A DNA stretch of 50,795 nt. Origin: Pelomyxa schiedti (lineage: Eukaryota; Evosea; Pelobiontida; Pelomyxidae). Where the stretch lies: NCBI GenBank assembly GCA_020536535.1, contig JAHLWZ010000240.1, positions 656-51,450 of the forward strand. Reading direction: 5' to 3'. A program made the translations under genes and the position numbers. The notes beneath the pieces are model-generated. The model did no database searches. It was not told the DNA's origin and saw only the letters and a program-made list of their open reading frames with translations. Positions 11,972 to 22,100 of the stretch are shown piece after piece (position 1 is the stretch's first letter; each line of letters begins with the position of its first letter).

Positions 11972-13080
11972 ATGGCACAGCCAGATCCCCGCGAAGAAAA
12001 TGTGTTCATGGCCAAACTCGCCGAACAGGCTGAGAGATACGACGGTGTGTCCCTGTTTTGCGACGCACCGGTCGTGTTTTTTTTTTCTCAAACGCTGCAC
12101 GACACTATTGGTTTTTTTTTCACGCGCTGCAACACGTTTCTTGTTTTCTACAACCGAGATCTACGCATTTACGCGTTCTTTCGTTTTTTTTTTCTTTGTT
12201 AGAAATGGTCAAGTTCATGAAAATTGTTGCCCAAACCGCTGCCGAACTCAACCCTGAGGAGAGAAACTTGTTCTCTGCTGCCTACAAGAATGTCGTTGGT
12301 GCTCGCCGTGCTTCCTGGAGAATCATCTCCTCAGTGGAGCAGAAGGTGCCCTCTTTCTGTTTGAGGTGGCATGTTTTTAATCCAAGGGTTTTATGCAGGA
12401 GGAGAGCCGCGGCACAAGCGTCGACAACCTTAAGCGCATCCAAGAATACAGACTCAAAGTCGAACAAGAGTTATCTGCAACCTGCGCAGAAATTCTTAGC
12501 ATTCTTGATACCACACTCATTCCCAAGAGCACCACACCCGAGGGCAAAGTCTTCTATCTCAAGATGTACTACCCCTCGTCCTCACTCTATCTCGCTTACG
12601 CTTCCCAGGAAGGGAGACTACTACAGGTACCTCGCTGAGTACCGCGTTGCTGCCGAACGCAAGGAAGCTGCCGCAAATGCCATGGAAGCCTACAAGGCTG
12701 CCTCCGACATTGCAAAGGACCTTCAGCCAATCCACCCCACCCGCTTAGGTCTTGCACTCAACTTCAGTGTCTTCTACTACGAAATTATGGGGTGCGGAGC
12801 TCTCGCTCTCTCTACACCGTTTTAACTCCAAGTTCAGATCACCCGAAGATGCCTGCAACCTCGCCCGAAAAGCCTTCGATGATGCTATTGCCGAGCTTGA
12901 GAGGATCCCCGAGTCTGAGGGCTCACACAAAGATAGCACGCTCATCATGCAACTTCTCCGCGACAATTTGTCCCTCTGGGCAGCAGACCTCCGTATGTCA
13001 CCCTTACCTTGTGTGTACTTCCGCTTACCCGGCCAACAGACGAAGAGAGAATTGAGGAGGAGACTGGCGGCCAGTCATAA
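11972..13080 (+). CDS. 14-3-3 protein (253 aa)
   Basis: The exons are 11972-12044, 12203-12345, 12399-12565, 12609-12791, 12838-12992 and 13040-13080 (762 nt), phases consistent. The family signatures are all present: [38 protein letters not shown] (rebuilt across intron 12566-12608), [33 protein letters not shown] and [17 protein letters not shown]. The length is standard. Phosphopeptide-binding Lys, Arg and Tyr positions ([18 protein letters not shown]) are kept. 14-3-3 dimers bind phospho-Ser/Thr proteins in the cytosol and regulate kinases, trafficking and the cell cycle. The C-terminal tail is acidic and divergent, as usual. Intron 1 is T-rich and the longest (158 nt). Confidence 0.96.
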
Positions 13081-13307
13081 ACAACATCACACCCCTTTGC
13101 AACAAATAAGTATCATAATAGGAAAACAAAAAACCAAAAACCAAACTTTTTACTTGTCGTCCGGGCTGTGTGTGCCCTTTTTTCCCTTCCCTCTGGGAGA
13201 TTCCTTCCTTCCTGTTGAAAAGGTTTCAGGGAATATACAATCTTTCAGCAATCTTGCTGTTCGTTCATGTTTACCTGAAGCTTGTTTGGTTAGTTTGTAC
13301 GCAAAAT

Positions 13308-14222
13308 ATGGGCAAGGGCAAAGGGAAAAACCACAAGAGGCGCCAGAAGCCTCGTCAGAAACAACAACAACAAGCCACAAAGAACAATGCATCCCCTCCT
13401 CCATCAAAATCATCACCGACGCCTCCACGTGCTCCTGCTCCCGCTCCTGCTCCATCACAATCATCATCAGCTACGCCGCCCACCCCAATCCCCATCGGTG
13501 TTGATGCGTTTGTGAGGGACAGAGTGATGCCAAAATTGCGGGGTTGCATGAAGGCACTTGTTCTCGCCAAGAACACGAGGTGTGGAGCAAGGGCCACGGC
13601 GGCACAGCAGCTTCCTGTTGAAGTTGCGTTCCCAGTTCCCTTCTTTTTGGCCACAGTTTCTTATCCAACCAATGGCACTGCCCACCCAACCCAAACAGGT
13701 ATCAAGGAATATCTTCCAATATTTGCGGCGGGTTCCCTCTGAATCCGTTGGAACTCTTCTCTGCCGCCATAAATTCTACACTGACAATGGATATAACGCG
13801 GATTACGAGTTAGATTTCGAGGCTGATGGAACCTGTCGGGTCCGGTACTAGTCCATGATATCCTAACAACATAATAGTAGTCTAACCACTAACAGGGAGG
13901 AGTGGGTTGTTTTCACAAGTGGTTCTGGTGACAATGAGCCAGGTGGGGGATCCTGTCAGCCTGGAAAGTGGTCCCTAACAAATGTAAGCACCCACAACAT
14001 TCAAAATTACCTAAAACCCACAAACAGGAATACAATGTGCGGATGACATTTGCCGATCCCAAACTCAAGGTGGCTCCGGTATGGAACCTGTGTGTGGACC
14101 AGAATAACCCCGACCTTCTTGGTCTGTACTGGCACTATGACTACATTAATAAGTTGGTGTGGCAGCACAAGAGCGTGTGGGATCCTGTCAATCAGACTTC
14201 GCCGTGGGGACCTCACTTCTAG
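13308..14222 (+). CDS. Hypothetical protein, Gln/Pro/Ala-rich N-terminus (247 aa)
   Basis: The proposed exons are 13308-13622, 13699-13844, 13896-13983 and 14028-14222 (744 nt). Phases agree, though the first donor (GTTGCG at 13623) is weak and an alternative lies nearby. Residues 1-60 are basic and then Q/P/A-rich ([14 protein letters not shown]). The remainder looks globular, with aromatic-rich C-terminal motifs: [29 protein letters not shown] and [21 protein letters not shown] recognise no family or catalytic motif. Its stop is 27 bp from the convergent stop of the MORC gene, so the 3' UTRs must overlap or be extremely short. Confidence 0.6.
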
Positions 14223-14249
14223 AGAGAAGAAAGATGGCTGTGACTGTGG

Positions 14250-17140
14250 TTATGGTATGTAAAAAAAAACCTGTAAATTGGGAAGGTGGTTGTATCTTTT
14301 TTTATTTAGAGCTTGGACCTTCTTCCTAATTGGTTGCTTTTTTGACTGGGAGGATGCAGTAGGAGCAGGAGGGGTCCTTTTTTGGGGCAAGTGGGCACGA
14401 GATTTAGGTTTGGTTATCTCCACTACCTCTTCCTCTTCCTCCTCTTTATGAGGGGTATCCTCAGAGTCACTGGGTTTTTCTTCTTGGTCTCCACCACTAG
14501 AATCTCCCTCTTCATCATCAGAACTAGACGTGGATTCTGACTCTGATGATGGTGGCGATGCGATTTTGCGTCGCTTTGTTGTTGCCGCTGTTGTTGATGT
14601 GGCTGTAGTAGAGGAGGATTTCTTTGCCGGGGGTTTTGGTGTTGCTGTTTTGGCCGGTTTTGTTTTGTTGCTGCTTGATTGACTGTGTGGCTTGGTCCTT
14701 GGTGTATTTGTTTTGTCCACTTGTGTGTTGGTGTAACTTACCGTCTTGTCCTTTGAAGCGTCTTCCTGTGGAATCTGTGTGCAGTGTAAGAAAGAGGATG
14801 GGAAAGAAGGTAGTTACCTGACAACTGTTGAAGCGTTGGTCTGGATTCATGTGGCAGAACCACTGGTCTGGGAACGTGGTGCCTTTGACAGGGTACCGGC
14901 GCCATTTAAGGCAGCGGTTACATTGGACCCAGTCGTCATCAACATCCAGGTGGCTTGCTAGAGTTTCAGTCTCAGCTTCATTATCTTCCAGAAAGGTTTC
15001 AACCTGCATTGATTTGGTGAGTCTTGCAATTATAACCAGTTCTAATGACTAGTTGTACCTCCTTACTAAGCCACTCTTCTACTAACCCCAGGGCTTGATC
15101 CTCATTGAACCCTTGCTTATTATTCAGAGGTTCACAAGCATCAACAGAGAGTACACCAATAACACCATTCCCACGTGTAACATAAGAAGCCTTTGATTCC
15201 AGGGACCCAATTTTGTAGTCTAATTTAGAGTGAGTGGCACGTCAAGAAGAGCATTCTTACAAGAAGAGCATTCTTACAAGAAGAGCATAATCTGTTGTGC
15301 CAAAATAAATGAAATCCACTAAGTCCTATTTCTCGATCACGGGCATTATACCTGATGCAGTTAGAGAAAAATGGAAAAGAAAGAACTGACCCAAGGGTTA
15401 GATTTCCAATGTTGGGGATGGAAGAGTTGACTCTTTTTGCATTCGACAGAGATGTATGTACAGGTTTACTTTCCACTTTTTTCCCACAAATGAAAAACAT
15501 TGATGATGGAGTCAAATACAACTTGGACAGATATTCCCTGAGTGAGTAGTCCAGAGGAACATTGACTTTCCCTATCTTGCACAATGGTGGGTATTAAGAA
15601 ACTTATTTATTATTGGCGCACCCCTCTTCTGTTAGAAAAGTTTCTCCCGTTCACAGGCCTGATCTGAATGTCATTTTTATCCAAGTCCGGCATCAATTCC
15701 AGCTGGTTGGGAGCACCCGGACTGTTGTGGAGGTTGAATAGCATCACACATGTGCCGGTTGCTTGCGTGTCGGCTTTCTAAAGACAACACTTTCAGTGCT
15801 CCTAACACAATGAACTTACCTTTGCCAGTGCACGTATTTTAGCAAAGACCAATCCAAGTCCAACCTGACTCTTGATGGGGGACACTGAGAATACCCTATT
15901 CAAGTGATCTGTAGCTTGGAAATCCTGTTGATAGGCGGGATCGAGGCACATTGTAGAGGGTCTAGCTTATTATTCAGCACAGTGTTGAACAACGTGGAGT
16001 TTACGTAAAAGTCACAACAGGTGCAGTAACGGTGTTGGCTGACTCATTCATGGTAGTTGATAGTATCCCAACAGAAGCACTTTCAGCAGAAATTGAGAAT
16101 ACTAATGCATCTTTGCAAATCCTCATGGACCCTATGGCAAGTAAATCCCGACAAGATAATAAAGGTAAGAAAGGACCTGTTTTGAATCCAATTCCAAAAC
16201 GGCCAATGTGAACCTCTCCATTGGTCTTGGAATGACCGTATTGCAATAATCCTTCAAACGTTAATTGTACTGCACGGTAGAAGAAAAGGGTACCATGCAT
16301 TTCGGCGCGGGTCATGCCATGTCCATTGTCCGTGACCAAGATCACAGGTTGGCCAAACTCCTCATTCCAGTCAATGTGAACCTGTGCGGCCTCGGCATCA
16401 ACTGAATTGTCAATCTTTACAATTCTTGTGAGTTGCCCAATGAAAGAGATGTCATACCAACTCTGCGAGGGCTCCAAGAACCCACCTGTGAGTGGTGCGA
16501 GCATTGGACTCTAGAAAGGAGGGATGGGCGCACAAAGAACTAACAAAAAGCCATTAGACTGGGTGTAATATGAAAGTTGGCTCACTGTTCAGATGAAGGT
16601 TGCAGTCGAAACGTTACAGGATCATCTTTACAAAAAGAAAGCGCTGGAGGTACAATATATACCTTGCCCAAGCCAGGAAACGTGTGCACAACATACTGCC
16701 ATTATCAGTGTTGAAGGGTCATTGTGACGAGCTTACTGTACCTTGGGTACCCCTCTTGGGGTTTGTCGGTTGCCTCGGTGAAATAGAAGATAGGACAAAA
16801 ACGAAAAAAAGTGGTCTTTCTCATCACTGGTAGCTATAGACGCAGGTCTTGCCTTTAATGGGATTTGAATGAAAAATTAGGTTGGTGTCACTCAAGTGCA
16901 GTACACACAGTTAGGCTAATTTTAGTGTCAGTTGGTTCCTGAGCAATAGCATCGGCTTCATAGAAATTAAGCTCAGAAGGTCTAATGATCCAGTACCGGG
17001 TCAATTACAACAGCTACGGGAGAGGGGATATAAAAAAATACACAGACATAGTAATGGAGGTGGACTGGTCCCTCTGAATCTCGAGATTGGCCACAAACTC
17101 ATTGTTCCACAGCAATCTGACCGGACCAACACTCACCATT

Positions 17141-17171
<31 letters not shown>

Positions 17172-17538
17172 ACGAGGGCGACGTCCTCTGCACTTGTTGT
17201 TGTTGTTGTTGTTGGTGCTCGCTGAGAATGCCAACGCCAACACTTGGCCTCGGTGGTGTTGCTGGTGTTGTCGATGCCGACGACGACGACGACGAGGACG
17301 ACGACGAGGGGGATGGCAGCTTGGCGGGGGCACGATCAGGAGAAGGAGAAGGAGAAGGAGACGGCGGAGGGGGGGCGACGCCGCCCACAACGGCGGCAGC
17401 AGCAGCACCCACGTCGTGGACGACATGAGGCGGGGACCGGGGGAAGCACTCGCTGGCGCCGGTGGTTTGTGGTTTGGTGTAGTAGGGGTGGTTGCCTGCT
17501 GCTGGTGCGTGTGGTGTTGCTTGCTGCTGCTGCCTCAT
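14250..17538 (-). CDS. MORC-family GHKL ATPase with CW zinc finger and N-terminal extension (842 aa)
   Basis: The model is seventeen exons (17538-17042, 16981-16905, 16852-16828, 16773-16742, 16695-16663, 16625-16586, 16539-16458, 16414-16294, 16251-16177, 16131-16005, 15961-15820, 15777-15622, 15575-15391, 15351-15278, 15219-15059, 15003-14818, 14765-14250). They total 2529 nt with every phase matching. The GHKL core (~250-420) has HPSFLESNARTTHRW, ALAELIDNSVDAE (motif I), VTDNGHGM (motif II), YGHSK and IGRFGIGFKTG (motif III), so the ATP-binding residues are intact. An S5-like part follows (GTCVMLFNLHN, DYSLREYLSKLY, GNGVIGVLSVDACEPLNNKQ). The CW finger (~635-675) is WVQCNRCLKW...QWFCHMNPDQRFNSC. 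The tail is basic/acidic low complexity. MORCs are ATP-gated clamps that compact chromatin; CW fingers read H3K4 methylation. Residues 1-250 (Ala/Ser/Gln-rich, then a beta-like region) are unusual for MORC. Confidence 0.92.
15244..15286. repeat. 17-bp tandem repeat duplicating a splice donor
   Basis: On the plus strand the unit AAGAAGAGCATTCTTAC occurs at 15244-15260 and 15261-15277, with a partial third copy after it. It sits at the 5' end of a MORC intron. On the minus strand each unit contributes a GTAAGAATG donor, so two identical donors lie 17 nt apart. The phases require the upstream donor (exon end at 15278). Confidence 0.85.
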
Positions 17539-17866
17539 TCTCACGTGGCGTTGTTGGTTGGTGTGTGTATTTGATTTGAGAGAGAAATGAAAATGTTTGG
17601 TTTGACAAAACCCCCTTTGGTGTCACTACACGTAGCACCAAACAAAAGTAAAGGGCTCCAGCCTGGGTGAATCTGTTGTCATTGAATCTGTCCTGAATCG
17701 ACGTCTCACCTGGTGATACTTCAAACTGTGTCATTAGAATCACTTCTAGGGGAATTCCTGGAGCGCTCCAATCGGCTGATGAAGGAAGTAAGAAAAACAA
17801 AAAAACCCAAAGCAAAGTGATGGGTATGAGCGTTACTTTCGTTGCAGTTCGTGGTAATAACCGCTT
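17539..17866. promoter_or_regulatory. Divergent region between MORC and the RIIa-domain gene
   Basis: These 328 bp separate the MORC ATG (17538, minus) from the RIIa-protein ATG (17867, plus). Splice-like signals and open frames exist on both strands (minus: PLEVILMTQFEVSPGETS; plus: SLESLLGEFLERSNRLMK), so an extra 5' exon for either gene is possible. I could not build one that joins in phase. Otherwise it holds the two promoters. Confidence 0.4.
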
Positions 17867-18860
17867 ATGGGCTTATGGGATGTCACAGAGGGGGCCGGGG
17901 ACCTGTCGTGGTACGGGGGACTCAGCTACTTGTTGAAAGAATATGCCAAGGCTGTAATCCGGGCTCAGCCTGAAAACATAAACGCCTTTTCACAAGCGTA
18001 CGGCCATTCTCCTAACTGTTACTTTGTGTTGAATTGTAAAAAGGTACTTTGAATCTAAGATTGCGGAGAGAAAGGAGGAGGAACACACTATATCAAAAGA
18101 AAAGCTGAGGCATATGATTGATGAGGTACTACCGCCTTAAAGAAAGAGTCAGCCTTAGTGTTTGAAGCTGACTTGCAAAAATAAAGATATACTTGCAAAA
18201 ATAAATATATAATAATTACCGTAAGTTAGGGCCAGGCAAAGTTCTCCGAAGCGATTTTTTAGCCGTAAGTGACGAAGTTAAATGTCCTGCAGAACAAGTT
18301 GCAAAAATACTGGAGCAAATGAGGCCTAAAGGGCCCATTGATGTCTCCGAATTTATGGCCTTGGCATGTACTACCATTTCCATGGTTAGACATCTCCTTT
18401 CCCTCCTCTCTGCGTTTCTTCTATTCTATTCTATTGTATTCTTGATTATTTTTCAAGTGCACAGGAATAATTCCCTGCCATCCTTACCTTATCACTCACT
18501 CCTTCTCAGAATCTGATGGAATCCATTCAGTTGATGATGGAAGTCGATTCCGGCAGCACCAGCGGCAAAGTATCAACCAGCCGGTTCATTGAATTGGTTA
18601 CGTACATTCTGCTACGTGACCACACCCTAGAGGCATCATCATCAGCGGTATCAGTCTCAGTGTCCGCATCAGCGGCTTCAGTCTCGGCCTCAGCAGGAGC
18701 AGCAGCAAACATTGATGGATGCGGCGGGAACTGTGCCTCCGCTCTCCTGGATGAGTTACGTGACTACACCACAAAGAATTCCATCGACGAGCTCTCGTTT
18801 GATGACTTCAAGTCATTCCCAGTAGCATCCAAATTAGTCTCGGGCCAATCTGACTTGTAA
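17867..18860 (+). CDS. RIIa (DPY30-like) domain protein with EF-hand-like region
   Basis: The start MGLWDVTEGAGDLSWYGG leads into an RIIa/D-D fold: YLLKEYAKAVIRAQPENINA then FSQAYF, matching the PKA RII dimerisation-docking pattern. The exons are 17867-17997, 18044-18125, ~18231-18384 and 18510-18860. The second junction does not close: exon 2 ends in phase 0, while the third (KVLRSDFLAVSDEVKC, RPKGPIDVSEFMALA) needs phase 1. So an exon is missing, a base is wrong, or the gene is damaged. The third and fourth parts look EF-hand-like but without canonical DxDxDG loops. The last exon has a Ser/Ala/Val-rich run. RIIa plus EF-hand-like parts occur in ciliary proteins such as EFCAB10 and ROPN1L, so a flagellar role is plausible (inference). 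Confidence 0.65.
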
Positions 18861-19145
18861 AAAAAAAACCGGATTGTGACACCCCAACACAAACTCATGA
18901 GTACTGACAGTACTCCCCTGCGTGGGGTATAAAGGGGCGGGCACCAATTTTTCCGTTACTGAGGTTGGATCTCCCCAAAAGAAAAAAAAAAAGCCTTTGG
19001 GTGATTTGGGGCAAAATGCCAACGCGTTTCGTTAAAGAAAGATAAAAAATTCAAAAAAATAGGATCAAACGCACGTCCGTGGTGGTAGTGAGATCGTAAC
19101 GTTTTACATACCGGAAAAGCGACTCCTTGTGTCCTACTGTTGAAG
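18861..19145. other. Intergenic, with two short inverted repeats
   Basis: These 285 bp contain the 3' region of the RIIa gene and the 5' region of the Spt23-like gene. A perfect 7-bp palindrome with a 3-nt loop (GAGTACT-GAC-AGTACTC, 18899-18915) is followed by CCCC-TGCGT-GGGG and then TATAAAGG (~18929-18936), which could be a TATA box. No gene was found. Confidence 0.5.
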
Positions 19146-22100
19146 ATGACTTCAGTTTTGAGCAACAACAGCGGTTACGTTGGCGCGTCGCAAAAGCGCG
19201 CTTTGGTGTCGTCAACGTCGTCTGTGCCTCCGCCTTTGCCTCTTTCAACGACGCCTCCTGCGCAGGACTACTACGGCCGCCCTGCGAATATGGCCAACAA
19301 CCAGAGCGCATCGCGTAGAAGCGCTCCGGTGGGCGGAGCCATTGGGAACAACGCGAACGCTAGCGGGTACACTCCTTACCCATTTGTTCCGCAGACGCCA
19401 GATAATCAGGAGATTTTGGCGCTCCAGCAGAGATTGCTGCACCAGCAACTGCAGTTACAACAACAGCAGTTCCCATCACAACAAATGCAAGAGCAACTTC
19501 TACTACAGCAAATGGCGTACGGCCAAGAATTTTTACTGCAACAGCAGCAACAACAGGCCCTCAAGCAGGACCTTTCGCCACAACCTCCAATTCCAACTCC
19601 CGTGTCTTCCCCAAACACAACCCCTGTTACAACGCCAAGTCCCCATACTTACTCCCAAAACTTGGCCAACGGAAATAGCGTCAATTCCAACCTGTCAGTT
19701 TCCTGTTCTCCAGCAACAACACCCCCCACTTCGTCACCGACTCCATCCCCCACTATGGCGGGTTGGGGTCCTCCCCCTCCTTTGATGCTACCTAAACTTG
19801 GTAGTGGATATAATCTTGAAAATGGCGATGGAGGATTGATGCCGATTCAATATCCAAGGTACGTATTGTTTTCTGCACCCTCTCCCCTCCCCTCTTACGA
19901 TACTTGTTAGTGAAGAAGAAACATGTTTATTTCCTATCCTGAATGAGTTCGATCCGTCTAACATAAATGACAGTCCCAAGTACATTAATCGTTAATCCTA
20001 AATACAACACAACCGTACTCATTGGTGTTATAGTGTACCCATATCTCCCGATCGGGACGACTTCTCCCCTCAAAGGCAACCTCAGCAACCCCAATTGATG
20101 CCACCAATTCTTCAGTCGCAGCAACAAATGGTGCAAATTCAGGCACAGACTCAGCAAAATGTACCTCAATTTCAACCTCAACAGAGTCAGGGGCCACAAC
20201 AATCCTACCAACAACCTTCTTTGAAACCCCTTTCTCAGGTTCCTCCTCACATGGTAACATCCTCCCCTATAAAATACAGCTTCTTAAGTGCAACACTAGG
20301 AATCCGGGATTCCCGGTAGTGCGCAGTCCGCATCTTTGCCGGCAGCCCGAGCTCCTCCCCCTGCTTTGTCCCCAGTTACAAGACTTCCCCCTCCAAGTCC
20401 AACGGTCATGGGAAATGCAGAGCCAAGTCGTGATTTGTCCTCTGTTCAAGTTGCTTTCCGGCAACAATCTAAGTATTTCCCAAGTACAACCATTCTCCTT
20501 TCTAAAATTGGTTCAGTAAACCCGTGGAATTAAGGCTGTTGGGAGGTATTTCTAATCAAATTGGGTTTTTTCCCTAATTCCTTCACAGTTCCCCAGAAAT
20601 CTCGTGTTGAAACTCAAATTCGCTTGTGTGTTCAATTGGTTGCCTCTGGTGGTCAGGTTCATTCTTATTTATCTTCTTTCTCCCCCTTACACAGTTCCAG
20701 GTAGGAAGTGGGGGTCTTCGCTGGAAATATTTGTATCTGCCCCCAGACATGTGCAACAATGACCTACGCTCTGTTAATGCCCATGCACCTCCCAGTGTTT
20801 CTCCAGTTAAAGGACATGACCTCTCTGCCACATTGAATGTCCAGACGAAAGTCTTGTGTGCAAGTGATAACAGAGGTATTTTTCCCTCTTACAGATTGCA
20901 TCAACTAATATTTTGCCAGAAGTCCTGATGTGTATGGGTTGTGTCCAACGAGAAAGAAGATCACTGGAAAGAAAGAAGCAGTATGACACCCGTTCCTAAT
21001 TCTATTGCGATACATCCAACCTATTCACAGTAATGTGGCACCTACTCCAAGCCAGCCAAATTCAAGACCGTCCACCCCAAGTTGCAATAGTGCTGGGATT
21101 TCAACAGGGGGAATTGGTTGGTCTGAGATGATTGAGCAGGAGCAAAGAAAAATTGTTCAATTTCACAGTAATCCACTGATTGATTTCACCAGTGGGGAGG
21201 CGATTATATCACTGAGAATCACATGGTATCCTAACATACTTGGCCAATGTTGTTTCTTACCTCATACCTTTCTAGTTATTGCAGACATCATAACGAAAAA
21301 GTTGGATTTAGGATACAACTTACTCTGGTTGACCCAATCAGTGGGGAAGTTGTTGCCTCCAGTTCTGTTTCTTACAGTAATTGTGAGTTTCTCACATCCA
21401 AAAAGGTGTTTCATCACCTGTACTTATTACGGACGANNNNNNNNNNNNNNNNNNNNNNNNNNNNNNNNNNNNNNNNNNNNNNNNNNNNNNNNNNNNNNNN
21501 NNNNNNNNNNNNNNNNNNNNNNNNNNNNNNNNNNNNCAACTTACTCTGGTTGACCCAATCAGTGGGGAAGTTGTTGCCTCCAGTTCTGTTTCTTACAGTA
21601 ATTGTGAGTTTCTCACATCCAAAAAGGTGTTTCATCACCTGTACTTATTACGGACGATCACAAAACTTCTGTGAAAAGGACTGCCAAGAGACCTCGCATT
21701 GACCCTGGTAATTGGATTTTTGTTTATGCCAATTGTTCAACTTAAAAAACACAAGATTATGAAGATAAACACACCACCCCAATTATACAGAAAGTGGTAC
21801 CAAATATAGGCCCAATCGCAGGCGGGATAGAGGTGACACATCTCCATCTCAAAGTAAGTATTAATCATTCAACAGGTGACACTACTTGGCAGTGGGTTCA
21901 GCTCGAGCAACACGGTGCATTTCGGACCTTATATTGCTCCTTCCCTAAAGTATCTTTTTTTTTCCCTTCTGAAGGCAATCTTACGCTTTTGCAGCTGTTG
22001 GAACGCAACTACTATTGTCTGCACACTTCCCCCTTCAGGAAGAGAGGGTATGGACTTAGGTTCCTTTTCTTCGTTAACTACAATGTAGGCCCTGTTCAGG

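Noticed and set aside
16600-16833. Separate plus-strand 77-codon gene
   Set aside because: The region is accounted for by small in-phase MORC exons on the minus strand, and the frame has no domain.
21005-21702. Open frames running through the N gap
   Set aside because: They depend on translating N and on the duplicated flank. Only the spliced frame matching Spt23/Mga2 is meaningful.
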